Source: Parabacteroides gordonii MS-1 = DSM 23371 (GTDB taxonomy: Bacteria > Bacteroidota > Bacteroidia > Bacteroidales > Tannerellaceae). Taken from it: a stretch of DNA of 64,000 nt. A model generated the notes under the pieces. The model saw only the letters and a program-made list of their open reading frames with translations, had not been told where the DNA came from and did not search any database. This document shows positions 23,189-31,628 of the stretch, piece after piece; the first letter of the stretch is position 1; the number at the start of each line of letters is the position of its first letter. The stretch is taken from NCBI RefSeq assembly GCF_000969825.1, contig NZ_KQ033920.1, positions 248,001-312,000 of the forward strand. The letters are read 5' to 3'. Made by a program: the position numbers and the translations under genes.

Positions 23189-24040
23189 TTAGTTCTCATG
23201 CAACGTAAGCACATTCTTATCACGTGTATATTTCAGGTTCAGGGCTCCGCAAATCAGTTCGGCAATACTTTCCGGCGAATTGTTGAAGAAAGTAACGGTC
23301 AGCTTCCGGTCTTCCAGAGCGGGGACGGTCTGCAAACGTATATCTTCCGTGTTGAGGTTGATGATACGCAGGATGTCGGCCAACCGTTCGTCTTTAAAAT
23401 GTATCTGCCGGGTATATTCCGAGAATTGTTCCGGATGCCTGGTCTGGTTTACGTGGAGTTTACGGGAAGCGAGAGTCGCTGTCTCTCCGGCTTTGACATA
23501 AACGTCCTGTCCATTCTTTTTCAGGGTCACTTTCACCACTCCCCGCTGTACGGACAGTTCGAAAGGCCGGCTTCCGTCGCTTTTCACATTAAAGGCCGTG
23601 CCCAGTACTTCGATACGTGTCTCTTCCGTTTCGATCAGGAAAGGCCGCGTGCGGTTTCCGGTGACATCGAAAAGCGCATTGCCCTGCAAGGAAACTTCCC
23701 TCTTGTCCGGCTGGAAATGTTCCGGATAATGGATGGCTGCGTTGCCGGCCAGATAGACGATGGAACCGTCTTCGAGCGTGGTGGCCAGCGTCGTCGTTTC
23801 CATATTCTGCCGGGTAAGCAGGTTCCGGTCGATTTCCTTTTCTGTTTGATTGAAATAGTTGATGGAGATATATGTACAAAGTAATATGACAGCAGCTGCT
23901 GCTGTCCATTTGAATGCAGTCAGACGAAGCGATGGACGAGCTGTCTCCGCTTGGGTGATCAAACCATCCTTCTCCAGGCGGTTGTAAAGTGTTGTCCATG
24001 CCTGGTCCGTTTTTCTGTTGTCCTTTTCTTTCCGAGTCAT
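23189..24040 (-). CDS. FecR-type anti-sigma factor with DUF4974
   Basis: A 283-residue protein: cytoplasmic N-terminus (1-43), one membrane helix (about 44-62), a FecR periplasmic domain (85-185, with TTTLATTLEDGSIVYLAGNAAIHYP and VLGTAFNVKS) and a C-terminal DUF4974 (215-283). It controls the ECF sigma factor encoded directly upstream, whose stop overlaps this start (ATGA at 24037-24040). Unusually, the partner gene downstream encodes a barrel-less STN protein and not a SusC-like receptor. Confidence 0.93.
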   Translation of the reverse strand: MTRKEKDNRKTDQAWTTLYNRLEKDGLITQAETARPSLRLTAFKWTAAAAVILLCTYISINYFNQTEKEIDRNLLTRQNMETTTLATTLEDGSIVYLAGNAAIHYPEHFQPDKREVSLQGNALFDVTGNRTRPFLIETEETRIEVLGTAFNVKSDGSRPFELSVQRGVVKVTLKKNGQDVYVKAGETATLASRKLHVNQTRHPEQFSEYTRQIHFKDERLADILRIINLNTEDIRLQTVPALEDRKLTVTFFNNSPESIAELICGALNLKYTRDKNVLTLHEN

Positions 24041-24588
24041 ACTGTTTGTGTATAATTCTCAATTTCTTTTCTGAGCGTTTGAAGCGCCTTTGTCATTTCG
24101 GCTTCCACTGTTTTGACCGAGAGGGAGAGGATAGAGGCTATCTCTGCATATTTCTTTCCTTCAAAGCGATGCATCCGGAAGATGCGGAGCCGGCGTTCCG
24201 GCAGCTTTTTGAGTGTCTTGTCGATCAGTGTTTCCAGTTCCTTGTATTCCAGTTGATCCTGCGGATCGGAAGGTTTGCCATCGGGGTTGCCCGCTAAGAC
24301 GGTTTCCCTGTACCGGTTGCGCACCTCCAGATGTTCGCAGTATTGGAGAGCCTGGTTGCGTACCGCCCCGTACAGGTAACTTTTGATGGAGCGGAACACC
24401 TGCAGCTTCTCCTTTTCTTTCCAGAATACGTAAAAGAGCTCTTGCACGATCTCTTCGGCCACATCCCTGTTTCCGGTGATCCCTGCGGCATACAGGCAAA
24501 GAGGGGAGTAATAGAGCCGGAAGATGCCTTCGAACGCCTTGACGTTCCCCTCTTTAATCTTAGTTAATACGAATAAGTCGTTTATCAT
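24037..24588 (-). CDS. ECF-type RNA polymerase sigma factor
   Basis: A 183-residue sigma-70 family ECF factor of the Bacteroidetes FecI-like group. Region 2 spans about residues 18-85 (AFEGIFRLYYSPLCLYA, AEEIVQELFYVFW, SIKSYLYGAVRNQAL). Region 4 spans about 122-175 (LKKLPERRLRIFRMHRFEGKKYAEIASILSLSVKTVEAEM). It is translationally coupled to its FecR anti-sigma factor. Its regulon probably includes the STN protein gene and perhaps the paralogue upstream. Confidence 0.95.
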   Translation of the reverse strand: MINDLFVLTKIKEGNVKAFEGIFRLYYSPLCLYAAGITGNRDVAEEIVQELFYVFWKEKEKLQVFRSIKSYLYGAVRNQALQYCEHLEVRNRYRETVLAGNPDGKPSDPQDQLEYKELETLIDKTLKKLPERRLRIFRMHRFEGKKYAEIASILSLSVKTVEAEMTKALQTLRKEIENYTQTV

Positions 24589-24616
24589 GCCGCGGATCTT
24601 TCTGTTTAGAGTCCTT

Positions 24617-24624
24617 CAAATGTA
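24617..24624 (-). promoter_or_regulatory. -7 box of the sigma/FecR operon
   Basis: TACATTTG on the minus strand, 29 bp before the sigma gene. It suggests the sigma/FecR/STN operon has a housekeeping promoter distinct from the upstream paralogue gene. Confidence 0.5.
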
Positions 24625-24641
24625 CGAAAAGATATTGAGAT

Positions 24642-25916
24642 TTATTTCTGTTGCTTTTTTAATTTGTTTACTGCGCTGTCCAGCGATTCCGTAGGTTCGA
24701 TGATATTGTAAGCGCCCCAGAAATCTTCATCCATAAAGTTTTCCACCTTGTCGGACAATGATTGTGATTCCTTGAATGCCATCTTGTACGGAATACCGCC
24801 AACATTATCCTCTTTGCCATCCGTCACGACCATTTCCGAAATAATGGTGTAATTGGTTGAGAACAGTTTGCGTTTCCAGTCACATTTAAATCGTACCCCG
24901 TTGCGTATGTAGTTCAGATAAGTTACGCCGTTCCTTTCCTTGTAAGTCACCAGGTAAGCCACTTCGAGCGGGCGGAAACGTAATCCGAACGGTTTCTTTT
25001 TGAGGATGGCCTGGGTCGCTTTGTTGCGGTCGTCCATGCTCAGGTTGAATTCTGCACGGGTAAATGAGAGTCGTTCCTTGTCTATGTACAGTTTTCCGTA
25101 ATACAGGGCATACGGCATGATCACCTGTGGCTGGAAACTGATCACATATTGCGGACGGTTATCGATATTGGTCGATTCTTCCATCTTGAATGTATAATAA
25201 GAAAGGCATTCCAGATCGAGCAATACATCCGGGTTCTTCACTATGTCAACATAGACCGACATCGTAGGGCCACCGAGAAGTTTCACGGCAAGCGTATCGC
25301 TTTTCTTCTGGCTCAACAGTTTGCGGCCTTTGTATATCTGCACCCGGTCGTGATCTGCCGACTCGTTATACGGAGTCTTGTAAATATCGATCACTGCTTC
25401 GGATATATTGATGTATCTTTTTCCTTTTTGTGCTGTTTCGCGATAGAAACCTGTCAGCATATTTGTCTTCTTACTATAATTTGCCGGGATCTTTCTGACC
25501 GCTTCTTCTACGATGAGCCGTGGTTCGCGGGCATGGATGATGATCTCGTCGAGCATGTTCTCGTAAGGAGTCATCCAGACGGTCAGGTCTGAAATATCGC
25601 CCCCGTTGAGCGTTACTTTGTTATTATAGTATCCGATATGCGATACTTCTACCGCTTTCACATGAGAGGCATCCTTGATCTTGAAAGAGAATTCCCCTTC
25701 CTCGTTCGTGATGGTTCCTGAAGTGCTGCCCGGAATGGAGATATTTACATATTCCAGTCGCTTTTTATTTTGCTTGTCTTTAACGACTCCGCTAACGGTG
25801 ATGTAGTCTGCGTTCTCATCGTCACGTTCTAGTACCTGTGCCTGAAGCGGACTCATTCCTACTACTAATAGCATGACAAGCAAAAATCGGATGGATTGTC
25901 TATACTGCGTTTTCAT
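24642..25916 (-). CDS. Carboxypeptidase-like regulatory domain protein, paralogue of the STN protein
   Basis: A 424-residue exported protein (signal peptide 1-27). Residues about 38-120 are a carboxypeptidase-D regulatory domain (ITVSGVVKDKQNKKRLEYVNISI). The following about 300 residues parallel the 519-residue protein downstream: MLTGFYRE near the start, an IYKTPYNESADHDRVQIYKGRK segment and a final DEDFWGAYNIIEP. The paralogue's STN domain is absent here. No clear -7 box was found upstream, compatible with control by an alternative sigma factor such as the adjacent ECF factor. Molecular function unknown; an envelope location is likely. Confidence 0.75.
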   Translation of the reverse strand: MKTQYRQSIRFLLVMLLVVGMSPLQAQVLERDDENADYITVSGVVKDKQNKKRLEYVNISIPGSTSGTITNEEGEFSFKIKDASHVKAVEVSHIGYYNNKVTLNGGDISDLTVWMTPYENMLDEIIIHAREPRLIVEEAVRKIPANYSKKTNMLTGFYRETAQKGKRYINISEAVIDIYKTPYNESADHDRVQIYKGRKLLSQKKSDTLAVKLLGGPTMSVYVDIVKNPDVLLDLECLSYYTFKMEESTNIDNRPQYVISFQPQVIMPYALYYGKLYIDKERLSFTRAEFNLSMDDRNKATQAILKKKPFGLRFRPLEVAYLVTYKERNGVTYLNYIRNGVRFKCDWKRKLFSTNYTIISEMVVTDGKEDNVGGIPYKMAFKESQSLSDKVENFMDEDFWGAYNIIEPTESLDSAVNKLKKQQK

Positions 25917-26018
25917 CTCTGTATTGTTTTAAAGGTGAATATTACTCGTTTGTACTAATAAGATCGTTCAGGAAATAAATACCCTATGGAAAAAGTGAAC
26001 TATTTTGATAAATCTTTC

Positions 26019-26026
26019 TATATTTG
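26019..26026 (+). promoter_or_regulatory. -7 box of the aldo/keto reductase gene
   Basis: TATATTTG places the transcription start near 26033. The in-frame ATG at 25986 is therefore upstream of the message and the start at 26070 is preferred. Confidence 0.5.
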
Positions 26027-26069
26027 TGAAGGACAGGACGATAAGCACACATATATAATTCTATATCCT

Positions 26070-27251
26070 ATGAAAACCAAACGTATTAATCGAAGAGCTT
26101 TTTTCAGGCTTTCGGCCACTGCGGGAGCCGGTGCCCTGCTTATGCCGGGTGTCGCTGCAACCCGTACCAGTCAGCCCGGTAATGAGAATGAAATCCCTGT
26201 CCGTACGCTTGGCCGAACGGGGGTAAAACTTCCGATCCTGAGTATGGGAGTGATGCGTGCCGATAATCCGAATGTCGTAAGAGCCGCTTACAACTCGGGG
26301 CTGTTCCATTTTGATACGGCTCACGGGTATCAGAACGGAAAGAACGAAGAAATGCTGGGGAAGTTCTTTGCCGGGAAAAAACGCGACAGCTTCTTCATCG
26401 CCACCAAAGGTAAATTCGATTATCCGCTGAAAGATGATTTCGAACAAACCTATACCGATCTTGTCGACCTGAGCCTGAAACGGCTGGAAATGGATCAGGT
26501 AGACCTGTTCTACGCACATGCTTTGAGCAAGGTCGAAGAGGTGAAAGACGAACGTGTGATTGCCGTCCTGAAGAAGCTGAAGGAAGAGGGCAAAACCCGT
26601 TTCATCGGATTCTCTGCACATGCCGGTAAACCGGAACTGCTGGATGCAGCCATTGAAGCCGGAATTTACGATGTGATCCTGCTGAGCTATAACTTCAAAC
26701 TCTCCAACCTGAAAGAAACGGAAGAAGCCATTGCCCGTGCCGCCAAAGCCGGTATCGGCCTGGTTGCCATGAAGACCATGACCGGAGGAACCGAAGATGC
26801 GGCCGGTAAGAAGAAGATCAATGCAGAAGCCTGTCTGAAATGGGCCTGGAAGAATGAACATATAACGACCGCTATTCCCGGTTTTTCCAATTACGACGAA
26901 CTGGAGGAATGTCTGGCTGCCGGCCGCAATCCGGAACTGACTTCCGGCGAACAGGAATATCTGGCTTCCCTCTGCGGACAGGAAATGTTGTATTGCCAGC
27001 AATGCGGAAAATGCCAAACGCAGTGTCCCGAACATCTTCCTATTCCTGATATCATGCGTGCCTACATGTATGCTTATGGCTATAAATATTCGAAGATGTC
27101 GAAAGAGACACTGGCGGAGCTGAACCTTTCGCCGGATATCTGTGCGAATTGCGATACCTGCCGGGTGACGTGTCCTTCCGGGTTCGACGTATCGGCAAAG
27201 ATAGCCGCTATCACGCCGGTTCTGCAGGTTCCGAATGAATTTCTGACTTAA
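26070..27251 (+). CDS. Aldo/keto reductase with C-terminal 4Fe-4S motifs and Tat-like signal
   Basis: A 393-residue protein. The N-terminus (MKTKRINRRAFFRLSATAGA) is a twin-arginine-like signal ending in a hydrophobic stretch. Residues about 45-300 form an aldo/keto reductase barrel (VRTLGRTGVKLPILSMGVM, HFDTAHGYQNGKNEEMLGKFF with the catalytic Asp/Tyr, FIGFSAHAG). The C-terminus has ferredoxin-like Cys clusters CQQCGKCQTQCP and CANCDTCRVTCP. Such fusions are common in Bacteroidetes and appear to couple a reductase to electron transfer in the envelope. Substrate unknown. It leads a three-gene plus-strand cluster with DUF6599 and ATL. Confidence 0.9.
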   Translation: MKTKRINRRAFFRLSATAGAGALLMPGVAATRTSQPGNENEIPVRTLGRTGVKLPILSMGVMRADNPNVVRAAYNSGLFHFDTAHGYQNGKNEEMLGKFFAGKKRDSFFIATKGKFDYPLKDDFEQTYTDLVDLSLKRLEMDQVDLFYAHALSKVEEVKDERVIAVLKKLKEEGKTRFIGFSAHAGKPELLDAAIEAGIYDVILLSYNFKLSNLKETEEAIARAAKAGIGLVAMKTMTGGTEDAAGKKKINAEACLKWAWKNEHITTAIPGFSNYDELEECLAAGRNPELTSGEQEYLASLCGQEMLYCQQCGKCQTQCPEHLPIPDIMRAYMYAYGYKYSKMSKETLAELNLSPDICANCDTCRVTCPSGFDVSAKIAAITPVLQVPNEFLT

Positions 27252-27263
27252 TAAATACCCGTT

Positions 27264-28124
27264 ATGAGATACATCAATTATTTGTTGCTCTTATTCCTTT
27301 TGCCCGTTTGTCCGCTGAAGGCACAAACGCCGGACGAACTGAAATCGTGGTTGCCGGCGGTGGCCGGTTGGACAATCTCGGATGAAGTGGAAGTGTTCAA
27401 TCCCGACAACCTGTTTGACCGGATCAACGGTGCCGCCCCGCTTTTCATCGAGAATAATTTCAGGGAAATGACTTCGATGGAGTATAAGAAAGGAGCCGAT
27501 TACATCACTATACAGGCCTATCGTCATGCAACCCCTGAGGATGCTTTCGGCATGTATTCCTCGGAACGTTCTTCGGATCTGGCTTTCCTTCCCATCGGGG
27601 GAGAAGCGCAGGGGGATAAGACCAACCTTTATTTCTTTGCCGGAAATATGTATCTGAAGATATGGAGCAACGTTTCCGGTGATGTGTCGGCTGAATTGCA
27701 GTCCATAGGAAAAGGGTTGGCGGAAAAGATCGATGCCAAAGCCGCTTATCCGTTGGTAGTCCGTTTGTTTCCGGAAGAAGGAAAGATCCCTTATTCCGTC
27801 AGTTATATAACATCCAACTTTATCGGCCATGAATTCCTGCGTTCCGTTTATACGGCCAGGTATGAACGCGGCGGACAGAGTTTCCAGTTATTTATATTGG
27901 ATGGAGGCACTCCCGAAGGTGTAAAAGATGTATTGACCCAGTATATGGCTTTCACCAAGCAACCGCAGGAGGTACAGGAAGGTGAATTGCTGATTAAAGA
28001 CCGTTATAACGGAGATATCCCGTCTCTCTGGAAAGGACGTTATCTGATCGGTATTTTTAATGAAAACGGGGATACGATAACCGGCGGGAATGAATTGTTG
28101 AACGAACTGGCCGGTAAACTTTAA
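27264..28124 (+). CDS. DUF6599-like exported protein
   Basis: A 286-residue protein with a signal peptide (1-21, ending PLKAQ). The phrase DNLFDRINGAAPLFIENNF and the segment HATPEDAFGMYSSERSSD resemble DUF6599 proteins, which often neighbour Fe-S aldo/keto reductases in Bacteroidetes. It starts 13 bp after the reductase stop and is probably a periplasmic partner. No catalytic motif is evident. Confidence 0.7.
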   Translation: MRYINYLLLLFLLPVCPLKAQTPDELKSWLPAVAGWTISDEVEVFNPDNLFDRINGAAPLFIENNFREMTSMEYKKGADYITIQAYRHATPEDAFGMYSSERSSDLAFLPIGGEAQGDKTNLYFFAGNMYLKIWSNVSGDVSAELQSIGKGLAEKIDAKAAYPLVVRLFPEEGKIPYSVSYITSNFIGHEFLRSVYTARYERGGQSFQLFILDGGTPEGVKDVLTQYMAFTKQPQEVQEGELLIKDRYNGDIPSLWKGRYLIGIFNENGDTITGGNELLNELAGKL

Positions 28125-28135
28125 TTGATTTCAGC

Positions 28136-28483
28136 ATGTCGAACTTTGATAAGGCAGACTTTATACAGGCTGTCTACCAAATGGTAAAAACCGTTCCGCG
28201 GGGTCGTGCCACCAGTTATGGCGCGATAGCCCGCTCGATCGGTTATCCGAATATGTCGCGGATGGTAGGAACTGTTTTAGGTAACTGCAACAGTGCGGAA
28301 ACCGGCATCCCTGCCTACCGTGTCGTAAACAGCCAGGGCATCCTGTCCGGCAAAGATGCTTTCGGCACTCCTACGGAAATGCAGGAAAAACTGGCAGAAG
28401 AAGGTGTGATGGTGGAGAATAACCGTATCAAAGACTGGAAGCGTGTGTTTTGGGATCCGATGAAGGAGATTGCCACAGACTAG
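28136..28483 (+). CDS. Alkyltransferase-like (ATL) protein
   Basis: A 115-residue protein equivalent to the DNA-binding domain of O6-alkylguanine-DNA alkyltransferase: FIQAVYQMVKTVPRGRATSYGAIARSIGYPNMSRMVGTVLGNC, then IPAYRVVNSQG. The active-site Cys of the PCHR motif is replaced (PAYR), so it cannot transfer alkyl groups. ATL proteins bind alkylated guanine and flag it for nucleotide-excision repair. It follows DUF6599 by 11 bp. Confidence 0.9.
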   Translation: MSNFDKADFIQAVYQMVKTVPRGRATSYGAIARSIGYPNMSRMVGTVLGNCNSAETGIPAYRVVNSQGILSGKDAFGTPTEMQEKLAEEGVMVENNRIKDWKRVFWDPMKEIATD

Positions 28484-28555
28484 CGTGAAGTATAGGGGAA
28501 ACTAATTCAAATCTCCCTACTATTTATCGGATAAGTAAGGACTTTCTATTGCCAG

Positions 28556-28643
28556 GGTGTAGGGGGTAGCACAACAGCCTGTACAGGATAATCCGCCAGG
28601 GTGTACAGGATAATCGATTACCCTGTACAGGGTAGAATTATTG
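28556..28643. repeat. Intergenic mini-array A: four units of exactly 22 bp
   Basis: Cores start at 28556, 28578, 28600 and 28622, exactly 22 bp apart: GGTGTAGGGG, CCTGTACAGG, GGTGTACAGG, CCTGTACAGG. The second and fourth are perfect 10-bp palindromes. The 12-bp spacers are variable, though two share ATAATC. TAAGGACTTTC at 28536-28546 precedes the array and occurs again beside mini-array B. The array lies between the convergent ATL and DUF4861 genes. Confidence 0.85.
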
Positions 28644-28768
28644 GGTGCTGACTTAACATTTAGTTTGTCATATCTATCGTGCTACCAACATAGTATATAT
28701 GTGTTAGTATCGGAAGTGTTACTTCTTACGGTGGGCTTATCCTCTGATAAAGAGTTTTTTTATTTTTA

Positions 28769-28934
28769 GCCTTCATGCCTTCATGGTGAGTCTTATAATG
28801 CTTATAATTAGTGTTTTACAAATGAAGCCACCCGGTTGTACTGCCTTCATCGGATGAATGCACTTTACCGGGTGGCTTCATTTATAAGTGTTTGTATATT
28901 AGCTGATAACCTGTCTTTATGAAGGCATGAGGGC
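28769..28934. mobile_element. Nested inverted-repeat element, MITE-like
   Basis: Outer arms GCCTTCATGCCTTCAT (28769-28784) and ATGAAGGCATGAGGGC (28919-28934) are inverted repeats with one mismatch. Inside is a perfect 17-bp inverted repeat, AAATGAAGCCACCCGGT (28820-28836) with its complement at 28867-28883. The loop contains a third stem, TTCAT-CGG-ATGAA. About 166 bp long, no coding capacity. It is compatible with a miniature transposable element or a very strong bidirectional terminator; target-site duplications were not confirmed. Confidence 0.5.
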
Positions 28935-28950
28935 AGATTTTACGAAAAAC

Positions 28951-30159
28951 TTATTTCACGGTTACCTGCAACGGTTGTTTAACCTTCTGTGCAAATTCCT
29001 GTACATACTTGAACCATTCGGCAGAGTTGCGGAAGCCCCATTTGCTCCATCCGGCTCCGGTGTAATATGTATAATTGCTTCCCGGAGTGTAAGTCGTATA
29101 AGCCAACACATGACCATCGGCGCCACGTTGCTTTTTCTCCTGGTCGGAGAAGTTTACCGCTTTGGCTTCACTGATCTTTTCGGGGAATACGGCTGCTACA
29201 TAGATCTGTCCGTTTTCCGGGTCTTCCGGATCGGCATAAGCGATGTAACCGTTTGAAGCATCAGCCTGGTAATCATTGCTCGGTTCATGCAGAACGATAC
29301 CTGTTACAAGCGGGGTCGGTTCACTCAGGTTATCGAACGACAGAGTTACTTTGTTCAGTTGCGAACCTGCATCCAATGAAAGCAGGCGTGTTTCAATCAC
29401 GGAAGCATCTTCTTTTACTTTAAGCGGGTTGTAGACCAGCTTCACTGTGAAACGCAGCGGGCCGTTATCCAGGATTTCATACTCCTTATAGCAGTACGGA
29501 TAAACAATAGAGTCGTTAGCCAACAGGGCGGAAGTACCGGCACCCAATGTCGGGCCTACCTTGTAGTAATCCAGTCCGTTGCCATGATCGATATGGTAGG
29601 AGATGGAGTTAGCCAATTCCTGTGCAGCCTTCTTGTCTGTCTTTCGCAGTTCGGCTATTTGGGCTCTCGACTCCGGATTTAGCTCTGTCTTGTAACGCAT
29701 GTCGACAACAGGCTCCGAAACGCACTTCACCCATATATCGTAGCCGAAAGCCTGTTCGCCGGTGGCTTGCAGAGCCGGGCCATAGGTACGGAAAGCGATA
29801 CGGTCGTTTTCCCAGGCGATATCATCCACCCGTTCCGGATAGAATTTACCGCAGGCAACCGTTGCCGGCTCTTCCGGTGTCCCCGGTTCGATCTTATAAG
29901 TAACGCTGCTGTTTGCGTTCACATCAACGGGGAAAATAATTTTTTTGTCGTAGGTGATCTGATAAGGGATCTGTGTTCCGTTGTTGTCGGAGATAATGAA
30001 AGACTCGCCATTCAGTTTGGCTACTGCATCCATTGAAATCTCTGTAATCTCATTCGAGCGGGCAATGGCGGACGGGTTTGTCACTGTTACGTCCACGCTC
30101 TTTTCCTGCGTACAGGCAAAGGCGGTGGCGGCCAGAAATAAGGAAATAATCTTTTTCAT
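28951..30159 (-). CDS. DUF4861 family lipoprotein
   Basis: A 402-residue protein with a lipoprotein-type signal (ATAFAC, Cys 16). The body is beta-rich and matches DUF4861: CGKFYPERVDDIAWENDRIAFRTYGPALQ near residues 103-132, SYHIDHGNGLDYYKVGPTLGAG in the middle, and YTYYTGAGWSKWGF near the C-terminus. DUF4861 genes commonly accompany polysaccharide-degradation enzymes and sugar-acid metabolism; the fold suggests carbohydrate binding or modification. No neighbouring gene identifies a substrate. Confidence 0.85.
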   Translation of the reverse strand: MKKIISLFLAATAFACTQEKSVDVTVTNPSAIARSNEITEISMDAVAKLNGESFIISDNNGTQIPYQITYDKKIIFPVDVNANSSVTYKIEPGTPEEPATVACGKFYPERVDDIAWENDRIAFRTYGPALQATGEQAFGYDIWVKCVSEPVVDMRYKTELNPESRAQIAELRKTDKKAAQELANSISYHIDHGNGLDYYKVGPTLGAGTSALLANDSIVYPYCYKEYEILDNGPLRFTVKLVYNPLKVKEDASVIETRLLSLDAGSQLNKVTLSFDNLSEPTPLVTGIVLHEPSNDYQADASNGYIAYADPEDPENGQIYVAAVFPEKISEAKAVNFSDQEKKQRGADGHVLAYTTYTPGSNYTYYTGAGWSKWGFRNSAEWFKYVQEFAQKVKQPLQVTVK

Positions 30160-30338
30160 ACATATTATATTGTTAGTTCATAAATATTTCGCCGTGAGTG
30201 TTCTCCATTTGAAACCGGCAGTAAAAGTATGAATATTCACTAAGTTTACAAAGCCCATTTGCAGTAAACAAACGTTTTTTTCTATTCGATCTATGTTCTT
30301 GTCATGCAGTATACGATTCTTTTTACCGTTTATATAGC

Positions 30339-30974
30339 ATGATGTTGAAGCAGTGTTTACTTATTCTGATGTTGATGGGAGTTTCTCATATCCGGCTATA
30401 TGCACAAAGTTGGAGTGAGAAGGACTCGGTGTGGTTGTCGGGTGTTCTATCGGGAAAAGATACGATCCGTATCAACCCGGAGTTTCAAAAGGCGATCGAT
30501 AGCGGTACATTTATTCATCTCGAAGATGAACCCGGACAGCAAATGCTGGAAGCCCCGACGGAGTTGCCCATCCTGAAAGACTTTTCCGAATATTTGCATG
30601 CCGATGCAGACACTGTACGCGATCGTCTGATATATAAATCGATGCCGCCCAGTGTGTATCGTTTGTATGTAATAGAGTTGGATACCTGTTTGCCGATAAA
30701 CAAAGAAGCCTATACGCCGCCGCCCACACGTTTGATCGATAAAAAAGAAATACAAGTAGGAAAACTACCGGTGACGGCTGCTGTAGGAGGGAAGAACCTG
30801 TATTCGTCGGATGTGGTGAAAGACGGGCAGAAGCGGGGAACCGTAGGCGGATCGGTGAAACTCTATTTCTCCCTGGATGATATGCTGAAATGGGTTTTCT
30901 CCAAAAAAGAAAGAAACAAGCGGAAGAACCGTAAGCGGGATGATACGTGGCGTTATTATAATTCGATGCCCTGA
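30339..30974 (+). CDS. DUF4858-like exported protein
   Basis: A 211-residue protein with a signal peptide (1-22, ending RLYAQ). It resembles the Bacteroidales family DUF4858 (KDTIRINPEFQKAIDSGTF, VGGSVKLYFSLDDMLKW). The C-terminal tail is strongly basic (KKERNKRKNRKRDD). Function unknown. It converges on the mini-ferredoxin gene with a shared terminator at 31002-31040. Confidence 0.7.
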   Translation: MMLKQCLLILMLMGVSHIRLYAQSWSEKDSVWLSGVLSGKDTIRINPEFQKAIDSGTFIHLEDEPGQQMLEAPTELPILKDFSEYLHADADTVRDRLIYKSMPPSVYRLYVIELDTCLPINKEAYTPPPTRLIDKKEIQVGKLPVTAAVGGKNLYSSDVVKDGQKRGTVGGSVKLYFSLDDMLKWVFSKKERNKRKNRKRDDTWRYYNSMP

Positions 30975-31001
30975 CAGCTGGTTTACGTTTCTAAAATAAA
31001 A

Positions 31002-31040
31002 AGACTTCCGCCGGTATGTGAACGAACCCTACGGAAGTCT
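31002..31040. terminator. Bidirectional terminator between convergent genes
   Basis: AGACTTCCG (31002-31010) and CGGAAGTCT (31032-31040) form a 9-bp stem with a 21-nt loop between the convergent genes ending at 30974 and 31076. Confidence 0.55.
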
Positions 31041-31075
31041 GAACTTAAGTTATAGCTTTTCTTTATATTATATAT

Positions 31076-31297
31076 CTATTCTTTTTTATTAAGTCTGTAA
31101 CTAAGTGCCCCTGACGGGCATTTGTTGATCTGTGCGATCAATTCATCAGTGGTTGCATTTTCTATTTTTATCCAAGGTCTTTCCTTCGGATTATACACCT
31201 GAGGTAATGTTTTTACACAAATACCTGCATGTTTACATAGTTCGGGTTGCCATATAATGGTCAACTCGCCGTTTGAATATTCAATTTTCTTTCCCAT
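31076..31297 (-). CDS. Divergent 4Fe-4S mono-cluster protein (Fer4_19)
   Basis: A 73-residue protein of the divergent mono-cluster ferredoxin family. The cluster ligands are in CKHAGICVKTLPQVY and NKCPSGALSY, with only three Cys in the usual positions. It follows the small GNAT gene by 31 bp, the standard pairing of these families. It probably acts as a small redox or iron-sensing protein; partner unknown. Confidence 0.88.
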   Translation of the reverse strand: MGKKIEYSNGELTIIWQPELCKHAGICVKTLPQVYNPKERPWIKIENATTDELIAQINKCPSGALSYRLNKKE

Positions 31298-31328
31298 ATC
31301 TATAATCGCTTTATCTAATGTCTATCCT

Positions 31329-31628
31329 TTATCCTACGTTGATACCTTTCATGACGATGCGTCGCCAGTCCGGATGCTTTTTAATGTATCCGGCTACAAA
31401 GGGGCATAGCGGAACCAGTCGTAATTCCTGTCTTTCGATATCTTTCAGTACTTTTTCTACCAGTTGACTGCCTACACCCTTCCCTTCCAGTTGGACAGGT
31501 ACTTCCGTGTGTGTGAGATAAATTTCCCCATTTTTTGATTTAATATACTCGATTTTCGGAACCAGTTTGCCAATATGAAATTCGTATTGGTGGTTCTCTG
31601 TGTTATCAATTAATTCGTAATCGTCCAT
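31329..31628 (-). CDS. Short GNAT N-acetyltransferase (YidJ/Acetyltransf_CG type)
   Basis: A 99-residue minimal acetyltransferase. VPVQLEGKGVGSQLVEKVL holds the acetyl-CoA loop (EGKGVG) and RLVPLCPFVAGYIKKHPDW is the family-defining end with the conserved Cys-Pro-Phe. Proteins of this family are commonly adjacent to Fer4_19 proteins, as here. Substrate unknown. Confidence 0.9.
   Translation of the reverse strand: MDDYELIDNTENHQYEFHIGKLVPKIEYIKSKNGEIYLTHTEVPVQLEGKGVGSQLVEKVLKDIERQELRLVPLCPFVAGYIKKHPDWRRIVMKGINVG

Noticed and set aside
25986-26069. Upstream ATG for the aldo/keto reductase
   Set aside because: It lies before the -7 box at 26019-26026. The Tat-like signal starts at the ATG 26070.
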